Shown: positions 8,419-18,241, counted from the stretch's first letter. The stretch: 64,000 bases of DNA from Paenibacillus xylanexedens (GCF_007680605.1 NZ_VEIO01000002.1:186001-250000); one strand, 5' to 3'. Notes: generated from the letters alone by a model not told the origin. Translations and numbers: made by a program.

Positions 8419-8565
8419 ATATAAGTTGAACTATTCTTTTTACACATTAACGAAGAGGACAGAAAAAACCTGGAAAAGCGAAGCGCTCGCCTGAAAGCTT
8501 TCTGAAAGAAAGCTACATCGTAAGCACAAGCTTCGCCGGATTTTCCCCTTGAAAAAGGGAATATA
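8419..8565 (+). mobile_element. Truncated MITE-like element (233-bp family)
   Basis: Begins with the terminal sequence ATATAAGTTGAACTATTC and TTTTTACACA, followed by the core blocks GGACAGAAAAAACCTGGAAA, AAAGCTTTCTGAAAGAAAGC and CCCTTGAAAAAGGGAA shared with the copies at 18341 and 25430. The right half and right terminal inverted repeat are missing. Confidence 0.75.
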
Positions 8566-8776
8566 GCATGTTTTTGAGCAGTCGATTGCAGGTTGTAATT
8601 TGAGGTTAATACTAAGAATGAGAAGAACATAACGGTGTGCAGATGGAAAATGCGATATAATAGTCGTATTGGTTACGTGAAATTTTACATAGCTTTAAAG
8701 AAAGAGAATAACGGAGCTGATGGTGTGATTGTAATGCGGTACCGCCAGTAACGTGCTCCGGGCCGGAGGAATGGGA

Positions 8777-10603
8777 ATGCTCAAGCTGTTCGTTCACTTG
8801 AAAAAGTACCGGGTCGCCGCCATTGCAGCGTTAGTTATGATGCTGATTGAATTAACAGTGGAGCTGGCTCAGCCTTATCTGATCTCGAAAATCATTGATA
8901 ATGGCATCCAGCAGGGAGACCTGGCCGTCGTATGGATGTGGGGGGGCGTGCTGGTTGGCAGTGCGGTCATCGCATTTGCCGCCGGGATTGCAAGTTCGTT
9001 TTTTGCCTCGCATGCGAGTCTTGGATTCGGGTATGATCTGCGAGAGAAGCTGTATGACAAGATGCAAACGTTTTCCTATGCGGTGTTTAATCGCTTCGCG
9101 ACCTCATCGCTAATCACCCGGTTAACCGGGGATGTGACCCAGGTGCAGGATACCATCTTTATGAGTCTGCGCTTCATGACCCGTGTTCCGCTCGTGGTGA
9201 TTGGAAGCATGATCATGGCAGTGGTGGTCAGTCCGAGGCTGGGATTGTTGCTTGTTGTTATGGTGCCGGTGTTGCTGGTTGTTGTGATCTGGATGATTAA
9301 AAAGGCAGCGCTGCTGTTCCGTAATGTGCAGCGCAGGCTGGATGCCGTGAATGGTGTCATCCAGGAGAATCTGACAGGCATCCGGCTGATCCGTGTTTTT
9401 GTACGGATGGGCCATGAGATTGAACGCTTTGCCAGCTTCAGCGGCAAGCTGATGAAAGGCACGATCTCCGCGCTGCGCCTGACGGAGACCACGATGCCAT
9501 TCATGCTACTGATGATGAACGGTTGTATTATCGCCGTACTTTGGTTTGGCCGGAAGGACATCGTATCAGGCTCGGCAACCGTTGGTGAAGTCGTTGCGGT
9601 GATTAACTATCTATTGCGTACCATTGGGGCGATGTCGGCGCTTTCCTGGATTTTGGTTACATTTTCACGGGCGAGTGCTTCAGCACAGCGTCTGAATGAA
9701 GTGTTTGAAACCGAGGATACGTCAGAGACGGAGCGTACGGGTCAGCGGGAACAGGCCGGACATACGGATACGGATACCCAAAGTTCGTTGGCTCCTTTGC
9801 ATAGTTCTGGTTCCATACAGCATGTGCATGAGCAGGACCAACGTACCGTACAAGGTGAAGTGGAGTTCCGCAGTGTAGGATTCAGTTATCCCAACAGTGA
9901 GATTAAAGTGCTCGAAGATATCACGTTCTCGGCAAAAGCAGGTGAGAGAATTGCTATTATGGGGGCTACCGGATCAGGAAAATCCTCTCTGGTGCAACTC
10001 ATTCCACGCCTGTATACGGAAGAACAAGGTGAGGTGCGTATTGATGCTACAGATGCATCCGAGCTGGATCTGCCGACCCTTCGTAAAGCCATTGGTTATG
10101 TTCCTCAGGAAGTCGTACTGTTCACGGGCTCTGTGCGTGAAAACATTGCTTGGGGACGAGAAGATGCCACGATGGAAGAGATTGTGGAAGCGGCAAAACG
10201 GGCTCAGATTCACGAGACCATTGAGCAGTTGCCGAACGGATACGATACGTTGCTCGGTCAAAGGGGTGTTAACCTTTCGGGTGGACAAAAGCAACGCCTC
10301 TCCATTGCGAGAGCTTTGGTACGCCGTCCAAGCATTCTTATTCTGGATGACAGTACAAGTGCTCTCGATGTAGCTACTGAAGGCAGGCTTCTAGGTGCAC
10401 TGGAAGACCTCTCCTGCACGACGTTTCTGATTACACAGAAGATCAGTTCAACCACTTCGGCCGATCTGATTCTGCTTCTGGATGATGGACGCTTGATTGG
10501 ACAGGGAAAACACGAAGACTTGATGGAGTCGTCGGAGTTATACCGCCGAATTCATGAATCACAATATGGGGAGGGCGCACAATATGTTCAAAGCACTCAT
10601 TGA
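8777..10603 (+). CDS. ABC exporter half-transporter, degenerate-site subunit
   Basis: A 608-aa type IV ABC exporter: six membrane spans (residues about 10-310) fused to a nucleotide-binding domain. Walker A is GATGSGKSSL, the signature LSGGQKQR and Walker B LILDDSTSALD. The catalytic glutamate after Walker B is an aspartate, as in the degenerate subunit of heterodimeric exporters such as BmrC/BmrD and TM287/288. An about 60-residue hydrophilic linker rich in Glu/Thr/Gln (residues about 317-365) precedes the ATPase domain. ATG 8777 is chosen for GGAGG eight bases upstream. It overlaps the next ABC gene by 20 bases. A drug or lipid efflux role is inferred from the family and from the MarR/MATE genes downstream. 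Confidence 0.88.
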   Translation: MLKLFVHLKKYRVAAIAALVMMLIELTVELAQPYLISKIIDNGIQQGDLAVVWMWGGVLVGSAVIAFAAGIASSFFASHASLGFGYDLREKLYDKMQTFSYAVFNRFATSSLITRLTGDVTQVQDTIFMSLRFMTRVPLVVIGSMIMAVVVSPRLGLLLVVMVPVLLVVVIWMIKKAALLFRNVQRRLDAVNGVIQENLTGIRLIRVFVRMGHEIERFASFSGKLMKGTISALRLTETTMPFMLLMMNGCIIAVLWFGRKDIVSGSATVGEVVAVINYLLRTIGAMSALSWILVTFSRASASAQRLNEVFETEDTSETERTGQREQAGHTDTDTQSSLAPLHSSGSIQHVHEQDQRTVQGEVEFRSVGFSYPNSEIKVLEDITFSAKAGERIAIMGATGSGKSSLVQLIPRLYTEEQGEVRIDATDASELDLPTLRKAIGYVPQEVVLFTGSVRENIAWGREDATMEEIVEAAKRAQIHETIEQLPNGYDTLLGQRGVNLSGGQKQRLSIARALVRRPSILILDDSTSALDVATEGRLLGALEDLSCTTFLITQKISSTTSADLILLLDDGRLIGQGKHEDLMESSELYRRIHESQYGEGAQYVQSTH

Positions 10604-12425
10604 GCCTTTCCGTCAGCCACGGCCCGTTCTGGATTCCGAGTCACTCCGTTCAGGGGGCCAGCGTAAGCCGAAAGCGAGAGCCAAAAACTGGTCAGGCACG
10701 CTTGGTCGGATCTGGAGTTACCTCTCACGCCGCAAAATCAAGCTTTCACTTGTGTTACTGATGGTATTTGCCAGCTCAGCCCTTGCTCTGCTTGGACCTT
10801 ATATGGTCGGTGTAGCCGTTGACCAATTTATCGCAGGAGAGTCGACCAGTTCAAGCTGGACCTGGTTTCTACTCGGACTGGTAGCGGTGTATGTACTCTT
10901 TTCGCTTACATCCTGGCTCCAGAATATTTGGATGATTGAGATTGCTCAGGAGACGGTATTCCGTATGCGTTATGATCTGTTTGCTCATCTGCATAAGCTG
11001 CCGATCCCGTTCTTTGGCAAGCGTCAGCAAGGTGAGATTATGAGCCGGGTCACCAACGATATTGAGAACGTCAGCAGTACGCTGAACAGCTCGGCAATTC
11101 AGATTTTTTCGAGTGTGTTAACGCTAATCGGCACATTAGGCGTGATGTTGTGGCTCAGTCCGTTGCTCACGTTACTCACCTTTATTGTTGTACCTCTAAT
11201 GGCTGTGGGGATGCGCTGGATAACGCGCAGAACGGGTCCGCTTTTCAAAGAGCGGCAACGCAATCTGGGTGAACTCAACGGTTATATTGAGGAAACGTTA
11301 TCCGGGCAGCGGATCATCAAGGCATTTTCTCAGGAAGAGCGGGTCATCCGCGGCTTTGAGGAGCGTAATATGCGTATCCGTATTTCCGCATTCTGGGCAC
11401 AGACGATTTCGGGTTTCATCCCGAAACTGATGAACGGACTCAACAACCTGAGCTTTGCAATCGTAGCGGGTATCGGTGGCATTTTGGCGATTCAGGGGTC
11501 GGTTACGGTCGGGGTTATCATTATTTTTGTGGAGTATGCGCGTCAATTCACACGTCCGTTGAATGATCTGGCGAATCAGTGGAACACGCTGTTGTCTGCG
11601 ATCGCGGGGGCAGAGCGGGTGTTCGAGGTGCTGGATGAGGATGAGGAATCCAAGGATGAAGGGGCTGCCATTGCCTTGGATAACATTCAGGGCAACGTTC
11701 GGTTCGATGAGGTGTCCTTTGGATATGATGAGGGTCGTGACATTCTGCGCGATATAAGTTTTGAAGCGAAGCCGGGCGAGATGATCGCGCTGGTCGGTCC
11801 AACAGGAGCAGGCAAAACAACGCTGATTCAGCTTCTGTCCCGCTTTTATGATCCGACAAGTGGAACAATTACCGTCGATGGGCACAAGATGACAACCATT
11901 CGGCGGGAAAACCTGCGGTCGCACATGGCGTTTGTATTGCAGGATTCATTTTTATTCCAGGGAACGATTCGTGAAAATATCCGGTTCGGACGTCTGGATG
12001 CAACCGATGAAGAAGTGGAGATTGCCTCCAAGCTGGCGAATGCACATTCCTTTATTATGCGAATGAAGAACGGGTATGACCGGGTGCTTCAGGCGGATGG
12101 GAGCGGTATTAGCCAAGGACAAAAGCAATTGCTTGCTATTGCCAGGGCCATCCTGGCTGATCCGTCCATTCTGGTATTGGACGAGGCGACCAGCAGCATT
12201 GATACGGTGACTGAGATCAAAATTCAGGAGGGATTGGAACGTCTGATGCATGGCCGCACCAGCTTTGTCATTGCCCACAGGCTGAATACGATCCGTCAGG
12301 CCGACCGGATTCTGGTACTTAAGGACGGGAAACTACTGGAGCAGGGTTCACATGATGAACTGCTGAAACAGGGTGGATTTTATAGTGAGCTGTATAACAG
12401 TCAACTACGGAAGAAGGCGCAATAG
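10584..12425 (+). CDS. ABC exporter half-transporter, catalytic partner
   Basis: A 613-aa partner of the preceding gene: six membrane spans and an ATPase domain. Walker A is GPTGAGKTTL and Walker B ILVLDEATSSID with the normal catalytic glutamate, but the signature reads ISQGQKQL instead of LSGGQ. Pairing its weakened signature with the Asp-bearing Walker B of its neighbour gives one degenerate and one active ATP site, the expected asymmetry of a heterodimer. ATG 10584 is chosen because GGGGAGGG lies upstream; an in-frame ATG at 10554 lies deeper in the upstream gene. The N-terminus carries an extra basic stretch (residues about 20-45) before the first span. Confidence 0.88.
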   Translation: MFKALIEPFRQPRPVLDSESLRSGGQRKPKARAKNWSGTLGRIWSYLSRRKIKLSLVLLMVFASSALALLGPYMVGVAVDQFIAGESTSSSWTWFLLGLVAVYVLFSLTSWLQNIWMIEIAQETVFRMRYDLFAHLHKLPIPFFGKRQQGEIMSRVTNDIENVSSTLNSSAIQIFSSVLTLIGTLGVMLWLSPLLTLLTFIVVPLMAVGMRWITRRTGPLFKERQRNLGELNGYIEETLSGQRIIKAFSQEERVIRGFEERNMRIRISAFWAQTISGFIPKLMNGLNNLSFAIVAGIGGILAIQGSVTVGVIIIFVEYARQFTRPLNDLANQWNTLLSAIAGAERVFEVLDEDEESKDEGAAIALDNIQGNVRFDEVSFGYDEGRDILRDISFEAKPGEMIALVGPTGAGKTTLIQLLSRFYDPTSGTITVDGHKMTTIRRENLRSHMAFVLQDSFLFQGTIRENIRFGRLDATDEEVEIASKLANAHSFIMRMKNGYDRVLQADGSGISQGQKQLLAIARAILADPSILVLDEATSSIDTVTEIKIQEGLERLMHGRTSFVIAHRLNTIRQADRILVLKDGKLLEQGSHDELLKQGGFYSELYNSQLRKKAQ

Positions 12426-12536
12426 AGTGCGGGTAGCTTGAAGCAAACAGGAGAGTCGTAGGAAGCGAGGAGGGGGACTGTTCCTTCCGGTGTAAAGACG
12501 GTAATGCAGACTCAGGCTAGCGGTGTAACTGCGGAA

Positions 12537-12572
12537 GGATTGGAGCCCGGAAGGGGGCTTCAATCCTTTTTT
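12537..12572 (+). terminator. Terminator after the ABC exporter operon
   Basis: Hairpin GGATTGGAGCCC / GGGGGCTTCAATCC followed by six T, about 110 bases after the stop codon at 12425. Confidence 0.85.
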
Positions 12573-12612
12573 GATATGTTGATATGTGCAGTAAAGAAAG
12601 AAAAATTGATTC

Positions 12613-12669
12613 TTGACAGAGAGGAAGCCACAGTTGTATATTTAGTTTGCGAATAGTTAGATGTCTAAC
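12613..12669 (+). promoter_or_regulatory. marR promoter with palindromic operator
   Basis: TTGACA (12613-12618), 18 bases, TATATT (12637-12642), then the perfect palindrome GTTAGA-TG-TCTAAC at 12656-12669 just past the expected start of transcription. Binding by the MarR protein encoded 98 bases downstream is inferred. The same half-site recurs before the MATE gene at 13412. Confidence 0.65.
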
Positions 12670-12766
12670 ATTTAGATTTGAGTCTGAGTCTGAGTGAGGG
12701 ATTGAGTAAGTAAGAGAACAGTGATGAAACAAATTAGAGAGGAAGCAGAACAGGAAGGAGAGAATT

Positions 12767-13189
12767 ATGCGCGAAAATACGCCGTATTCGGATCTGTTTC
12801 AAACGATCGGAATCAAGATCAAACGCAAAGCGGATGAGCAGGTGAACGAACTGGGATTGAACGCACAGCAAGGAAGAATCATTGGATATATCTACGAGCA
12901 CCAGGACGAAGGATTAATTCAGAAAAATCTGGCTGACGTATTCAACCGCAGAGATGCAACGATTACAAGTATGTTAAAAGGACTAGAGAAGAACGGTTAT
13001 ATCGTTCGTAAAATTCCAGCGAATAATGAGCGGCAAAAGAATCTGTATGTATTGCCGAAGGGCGAGAAAGTGATTCAGGATATAGAGCAGATGTTTTCGA
13101 CCGTGGAGAACGAGATCGTGAAAAGCCTGTCAGAGGAAGAGCAGGCAACATTGATGCGTTTGCTGACCAAGGTTAATCAGAATTTATAA
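12767..13189 (+). CDS. MarR-family transcriptional regulator
   Basis: A 140-aa winged-helix protein of normal MarR length. The DNA-recognition region is QKNLADVFNRRDATITSMLKG and the wing ENGYIVR-type segment is KNGYIVRKIPANNERQKN. AGGAAGGAGAG precedes ATG 12767. MarR proteins are usually autorepressors that release DNA when a drug or phenolic ligand binds. The palindrome TTAGA-NN-TCTAA in its own promoter and in that of the downstream MATE efflux gene suggests it represses both; whether it also controls the ABC exporter upstream is unclear, as no such palindrome was seen before 8777. Confidence 0.9.
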   Translation: MRENTPYSDLFQTIGIKIKRKADEQVNELGLNAQQGRIIGYIYEHQDEGLIQKNLADVFNRRDATITSMLKGLEKNGYIVRKIPANNERQKNLYVLPKGEKVIQDIEQMFSTVENEIVKSLSEEEQATLMRLLTKVNQNL

Positions 13190-13382
13190 GGCTGATTACG
13201 ATGACTGGGGATATATAGAGCAGATGAACTGCTCTTAGGTAAAAACTTAGAATTCGAACTATTAGTGTTCTATTAATCAAACTGTAAATATAGCTGTAAT
13301 TGTGGCCGTAGTTCTACATGTAATCATGGAATTATGGAATTAAGTGTATCAAGCTTTCATTTCCCTTGCAGATGATGATGAA

Positions 13383-13423
13383 TTTAACTTGGTGTTTTTT
13401 TGCGGTAATACTTAGAAATCTAA
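13383..13423 (+). promoter_or_regulatory. MATE gene promoter with MarR-like operator
   Basis: TTTAAC (13383-13388), 17 bases, TAATAC (13406-13411), immediately followed by the palindrome TTAGA-AA-TCTAA (13412-13423), which has the same arms and two-base centre as the operator core at 12657-12668. Confidence 0.55.
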
Positions 13424-13455
13424 TTGTTAAGTGGTTAAGAAAGGTGGAGGTTACC

Positions 13456-14817
13456 ATGAAAGAAAAACATTCAAACTCCTATTATCTGGACAAAGCGCCT
13501 GTCCACAAGTCGATTATGCATCTGTCCATTCCGATGATGCTTGGTATGTCTGCGGGGACATTGTATAACCTTATCAATGCGTTTTTTATCGGTCTGGTTC
13601 ATGATACGGGCATGTTTAGCGCTATCACGCTGGGACTGCCGATTTTTACGGTATTAATGGCTTTTGGCAATATGTTCGGGGTGGGCGGTGGCACATTCAT
13701 TACACGCTTGGCGGCAACGGGAGAGAAGCAAAAAGCAAAACGGGTCGCAGGGTATTCCTTTTATTCAAGCTTGGGAATCGGTTTGCTCATTGCCCTGATT
13801 GCCTGGTTATTCATCACACCCATCGTTCAGGGACTGGGAGCGGATCAGGCTGTATATGAATACACCAGTCAATATGCCATTACACTTTTGGCAGGCGGGG
13901 CTATCGTTATTCTTAATTTTGCGCTGGAACAGCTCGTTCGGTCGGAGGGGGCTTCGAAAGAATCCATGATCGGCATGTTTATTAGCATCGCAGCCAGCAT
14001 CGTTCTGGATGTGCTGTTGATCCTGGTATTGAATTGGCATGTGATTGGAGCCGCATTATCCATTGTATTAGCGAATGCTTGTTCCGCAGCCTATTATGTT
14101 TGGTTTCTGTCCCGCCGCAGCGAGAATTTGAGAGGGTTTCTGGGACATTGGAAACTTCGAGTCAAAGACCAGATGGAAGTATTCAAAATTGGAGTTTCCG
14201 AGTTGTTGCAGACCTCGTTTCTAATCGTATCTACGCTGCTACTGAACCATTATGCCATGATCTATGGAGAAAGCGTAGTCGCTGGATTCGGTATTGCTTT
14301 ACGGGTTGTGCAGCTTCCCGAATTTCTGGCGATGGGTATCTTTATGGGGATTATCCCACTGGTGGCACACAGTTTCGCGAGTAAGAAATTTGGGCGTTTA
14401 AAGGCTACGTATAAGCAGGCTTCGCTGTATATCATCGGTATTGGTGTTCTTTTCATAGGCATCGTTTATATGTTCAAGGAATCTGTCATTCGGTTATTCT
14501 CTTCGGATATAGCCGTACTGGAGGCGGGAAGTTCGATTCTGGTGGCCATGTTGATCTCTGCTCTGTTCACTGGATTAACAGGACTGTTTACGGGTATTTT
14601 CAAAGCGGCAGGAGAAGGCATCCCGACCAATGTGATGGCAATATGCCAAGGCACGCTGTTTATTCCGGTGATTATCGTGTTTCATCAATTCTACGGTCTT
14701 ACAGGCATTATCTGGTCTATGACAGTAACAGAGATCATTACAAGTGCGCTGGGACTGATCCTGTTCGCTTACCACTACAGACGCATCAATAGAATGCACA
14801 AACAGGTTGCTGTTTGA
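13456..14817 (+). CDS. MATE-family multidrug efflux transporter
   Basis: A 453-aa protein with twelve hydrophobic segments, the standard size for MATE (MepA/NorM-like) cation-coupled drug exporters. Recognisable MATE signatures are IPMMLGMSAGTLYNLINAFF near the N-terminus and GGGTFITRLAATGEKQKAKR after the second span, with the pseudo-symmetric second half starting around residue 235. ATG 13456 follows GGTGGAGG. The reading frame stays open upstream to 13366, but that extension has no ribosome binding site. Control by the MarR protein encoded upstream is inferred from a shared palindrome at 13412. Confidence 0.9.
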   Translation: MKEKHSNSYYLDKAPVHKSIMHLSIPMMLGMSAGTLYNLINAFFIGLVHDTGMFSAITLGLPIFTVLMAFGNMFGVGGGTFITRLAATGEKQKAKRVAGYSFYSSLGIGLLIALIAWLFITPIVQGLGADQAVYEYTSQYAITLLAGGAIVILNFALEQLVRSEGASKESMIGMFISIAASIVLDVLLILVLNWHVIGAALSIVLANACSAAYYVWFLSRRSENLRGFLGHWKLRVKDQMEVFKIGVSELLQTSFLIVSTLLLNHYAMIYGESVVAGFGIALRVVQLPEFLAMGIFMGIIPLVAHSFASKKFGRLKATYKQASLYIIGIGVLFIGIVYMFKESVIRLFSSDIAVLEAGSSILVAMLISALFTGLTGLFTGIFKAAGEGIPTNVMAICQGTLFIPVIIVFHQFYGLTGIIWSMTVTEIITSALGLILFAYHYRRINRMHKQVAV

Positions 14818-14935
14818 AAGGAGATATACGTGGATATGTACTGATTAATTAATGGAAAATTATACCATTACACGATAGAAACAGGTGGATATACTGAAAT
14901 GAGTTTGGTGTTCACAAGGAGGTTGTTCATCTGTT

Positions 14936-15250
14936 TTGAAAAATCCAAAACTTGCACATCGGCTTATATTCTTCAATATTATTTATGGATTAACTCTTAT
15001 AGCCTATCCGTATGTACTGATCATGAGTTTGTTTTTTTATGCCGATCGGGAGTCTGGCGGCCACCCCTTGTTAGATACGATAGCAGCAATCCTTATGGCG
15101 ACATATCCCATGGGTGTGTTATTTTCCTTCGTATGCTGGGCGTTCTATCATTCGGGCAAAAGCAAATGGGCTACCCTCACTGCGAATTTGTTTCTAGTTT
15201 GGTTAGGGGCTTTTCTTATTGTACTGCTTCTCTCGGATTCATTGTTTTAA
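14936..15250 (+). CDS. 104-aa three-span membrane protein of unknown function
   Basis: The start is TTG 14936 with AAGGAGG 13 bases upstream, a somewhat long spacing. The protein has three hydrophobic segments (residues about 10-34, 48-70 and 79-102) and an aromatic-rich first loop. I do not recognise the family. The next gene is convergent; a GC-containing stretch with CCTTTTTC at 15250-15290 may end both transcripts. Confidence 0.6.
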   Translation: MKNPKLAHRLIFFNIIYGLTLIAYPYVLIMSLFFYADRESGGHPLLDTIAAILMATYPMGVLFSFVCWAFYHSGKSKWATLTANLFLVWLGAFLIVLLLSDSLF

Positions 15251-15328
15251 AAGGGCGAAACCGGATAAACCCGGCTCCGTCCTTTTTCACGTACTCGTTT
15301 AATTTCTCGTGTTCTCTTAATCCCAACT

Positions 15329-16978
15329 TTAGTTGGTGACCTTCCAGTTATTCACTTCCCGAACTTGTAACGGATGGTGCCTGCGAATGAAATCTTCCAC
15401 CAGAGCGGCCATGTCTGTGGCGCCTTCGTGCAGCACCTTTTTGCCGGGATACATCGCATAATCTCCGCCGCCTGCCGCGCGGTAACTGTTCATCACGACA
15501 GAGTATGTACCGTCCATCTCCAGCGGCTTGCCTTCGCGTTCCAGCTTCACCACACGGCTACCTACAGGCTGTGAGATGTTTAGTTCATAATCGATGCCAG
15601 CCCACATGTCGTAGTTATAGTGCTGAGGTTTAGGGTGCATATACGCCGGGTTAACGACTACTTTGCCGGAGGTGTCCAGTTCGAAATATCGTGCCGTTTG
15701 CTCCAAAGCTTCCTGAATATCCCTACCGCTCAGTTCGAGCACAGTCAGGGTATTGGGGTAAATGAAGTTGGACAACACATCACGCACCGTAATCTGGTGG
15801 CCGAATCCACGGGCTTCTTCACTAAGCATTGCGGTATTGGAAAGCTGTGCCCCTGTCGCTTCGATCTGAACCTGATGTACAAAGTCAATAAAAGGATGCG
15901 CTTGAAGCCGCAACTGTGTCGCGCTGGAAATCGATAGATCCCCGTCTCCGGCTACTTCGCCTATAGGCTGATCCAGCCACGATTGTGCCGAAGCCTCCAG
16001 CTCAGTGGTTAACTTCATTACTACTGGATCAGGCTTTAGATCGGGGTAATCCTCAAGCAACAGCAGCTTCGCTTTTTTCTCCGTTACCACCCATTTGCCC
16101 GTGTCCGGCGATTGCTGAAGTTGCACGGACACTTGACCTAATCCACTGCCATTAAACCCTGGCTGAATTACAGTTACCCCATGGATTTCGCCCGTCAATT
16201 GGCGATGCTGATGACCCGTCAGTAGTACGTCAATGCCATCAATCTCTCGGCAGATGGCATATGCCTGATTTTCTCCAGTCAAACGCTCCGCGGGTTCACC
16301 CGTTTCCAGATCACACTCAAATCCCCCATGATAACTGACCACCAGTACGTCGGGTTGTTCATATTCCCGTATATATTTCACCCACGTACGAACCGTATCC
16401 AGTGCATCCATGAAATGAAGTCCTTCAATATTTTTGGGATGCTCCCAGTTCGGGATGTAATGTGTGGTTGCGCCGAGCAAGGCGATTTTTACGCCAGTCG
16501 AGAGCGTCTTGATCAGATACGGTTCGCCAAAAGCCGGAATACCTGCTCCTTCAGGGGCAAGCGGCAGTCCTACAATTTGTTGCTTTTCCCGTTTCATCAG
16601 AATATTGGCAGACAGCCAAGGAAAGGAGGAACCTTCCACCGCGCCGCGTAGCAACTCCTGACCATAGTTAAACTCATGATTGCCCATCACAGCCGCATCG
16701 TATCCAAGCTCATTTAAGACGTGAATAAAAGGATGCGACTGCGCTTGGGGTGCATGAGAAGCTGCGTATGAAGCCAGAGGGGAGCCTTGCAGCAAGTCTC
16801 CATTATCGATTAATAGCAATTCGGGCGACCGTTCACGTTCCTGCCGAATCAGGGAAGCCAGCAAAGCAAGACCCGCATGACGATATGCGTTGGTATTGTA
16901 ATGGATCGGGCGAATCGCTCCGTGAAGGTCACTGGTGAACAGGATATCGAAGTTTGTCGTAGGGGGAATGCGTGTCAT
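15329..16978 (-). CDS. Cytoplasmic 5'-nucleotidase / 2',3'-cyclic phosphodiesterase-type metallophosphatase
   Basis: A 549-aa protein of the UshA/YfkN superfamily. Metallophosphoesterase motifs in order: DILFTSDLHG (about residue 10), ALLASLIR...LLIDNGDLLQGSPLA, MGNHEFNYG, VSYHGGFE and TGHQHRQL. A 5'-nucleotidase C-terminal domain follows, with SNTAMLSEEARGFG and NSYRAAGGGDYAMY. The enzyme would hydrolyse nucleotides or cyclic nucleotides with two metal ions. No signal peptide or cell-wall anchor follows the chosen start. ATG 16978 (MTRIPPTTNF) has AGAGGAGA upstream; the longer frame to 17056 would add a hydrophobic leader but lacks a binding site. It diverges from phnD, suggesting a shared role in phosphorus acquisition. 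Confidence 0.85.
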   Translation of the reverse strand: MTRIPPTTNFDILFTSDLHGAIRPIHYNTNAYRHAGLALLASLIRQERERSPELLLIDNGDLLQGSPLASYAASHAPQAQSHPFIHVLNELGYDAAVMGNHEFNYGQELLRGAVEGSSFPWLSANILMKREKQQIVGLPLAPEGAGIPAFGEPYLIKTLSTGVKIALLGATTHYIPNWEHPKNIEGLHFMDALDTVRTWVKYIREYEQPDVLVVSYHGGFECDLETGEPAERLTGENQAYAICREIDGIDVLLTGHQHRQLTGEIHGVTVIQPGFNGSGLGQVSVQLQQSPDTGKWVVTEKKAKLLLLEDYPDLKPDPVVMKLTTELEASAQSWLDQPIGEVAGDGDLSISSATQLRLQAHPFIDFVHQVQIEATGAQLSNTAMLSEEARGFGHQITVRDVLSNFIYPNTLTVLELSGRDIQEALEQTARYFELDTSGKVVVNPAYMHPKPQHYNYDMWAGIDYELNISQPVGSRVVKLEREGKPLEMDGTYSVVMNSYRAAGGGDYAMYPGKKVLHEGATDMAALVEDFIRRHHPLQVREVNNWKVTN

Positions 16979-17254
16979 TTTACAATCTCCTCTAATATAT
17001 AAGTTTAGATATATGGCTTGAACCGCAGAAAGAAGCAGAAGAAACCGTCTTAACAACAGGTGATAAGCCTTAATCCAGGCGTATTTCCTCTGAATTCATC
17101 GACCATAATGAGCCTATTTTAACAGAAGAATGTGACGCTGACAGCCTGCCAGGAAACTTTACAAAACTCCAAATTTCGTTTCACATCGCGCAAATATTTG
17201 CCAATTATAGTAGACAAGTATTGAAAATCAGAAAAACTTTTGGAGGGTGTTCGA

Positions 17255-18241
17255 TTGAAGAAGTCTGCTTTATTTTTACCATTGTTGATTTTGGTACTGT
17301 TCCTGAGTGCATGTGGGTCTAACGCTACATCCAATTCGTCAAATGGCGCTGAAGCCAATTCAAGCGCGTCCGGCACATCAACCGACACAGCAGAGAAAGA
17401 CAAAACCGCTGAAGGTTATGTCCCTACGGAACTGACGGTGCAATTCGTTCCTTCACAGAATGCAGACACCCTTGAAGCAAAAGCAAAACCGCTGGAAAAA
17501 CTGCTTGGCGACAAGCTGGGTATCCCGGTAAAAGTCAGCGTATCCACGGACTACAACACGATTATCGAAGCGATGGCTTCCAAAAAAGTAGATGTAGGTT
17601 TCTTGCCTCCGACAGCTTATGTACTTGCGAAAGAAAAAGGAGCAGCACAAGTGATTTTGCAAGCACAACGTTTCGGTGTGAATGATGAGACTGGCGCTCC
17701 GACAGAGCAACTGGCAGATTCGTATAAATCGATGATTATTGTCAAAAAAGACTCCCCGATCCAATCGGTCGAGGATCTGAAAGGCAAGAAAATGGCTTAC
17801 CAGAACGTAACGTCTTCCGCTGGTTATGTATGGCCGGCAGCCTTGTTGCTGGATCGCGGCATTGATCCGCTCAAGGATGTACAGCCTGTGACCGTTAAAG
17901 GTCATGACCAAGCTGTTCTGGCCGTGTTGAACGGTGACGTCGATGCAGCCGCTATTTTCCAGGATGCCCGTAACACAGTATCTAAAGACTACCCGAATGT
18001 ATTCAAAGACACACGCGTTCTTGCCTTCACTGAGCCTATTCCTAACGATACGATCGCCGTTCGTACCGACATGAACGCAGATTGGACAGCGAAGATCAAA
18101 CAAGCCTTCATCGATATCGGTAAAGATACGGAAGGTCACAAGATCATCAAAGAAATCTACACGCACGAAGGTTATGTGGAGTCCGATGACAGCAAGTTCG
18201 ATATCGTTCGCCAGTATAACGAGAAAGTGAAAACCGAGTAG
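17255..18241 (+). CDS. phnD: Phosphonate/phosphate ABC transporter substrate-binding lipoprotein PhnD
   Basis: A 328-aa lipoprotein starting at TTG 17255 with GGAGGGTG at ideal distance. The signal peptide ends in the lipobox LSAC (Cys about 21), then a Ser/Thr/Asn-rich tether. The mature part has the PhnD family features LTVQFVPSQNADTLEAKAKP, DVGFLPPTAYVLA, DLKGKKMAYQNVTSSAGYVW and the C-terminal lobe with AVRTDMNADW. PhnD binds phosphonates, or phosphite/phosphate in some homologues, outside the membrane. The rest of the transporter (phnC, two phnE) follows 460 bases downstream; the gap is filled by two MITE-like elements. Confidence 0.9.
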   Translation: MKKSALFLPLLILVLFLSACGSNATSNSSNGAEANSSASGTSTDTAEKDKTAEGYVPTELTVQFVPSQNADTLEAKAKPLEKLLGDKLGIPVKVSVSTDYNTIIEAMASKKVDVGFLPPTAYVLAKEKGAAQVILQAQRFGVNDETGAPTEQLADSYKSMIIVKKDSPIQSVEDLKGKKMAYQNVTSSAGYVWPAALLLDRGIDPLKDVQPVTVKGHDQAVLAVLNGDVDAAAIFQDARNTVSKDYPNVFKDTRVLAFTEPIPNDTIAVRTDMNADWTAKIKQAFIDIGKDTEGHKIIKEIYTHEGYVESDDSKFDIVRQYNEKVKTE

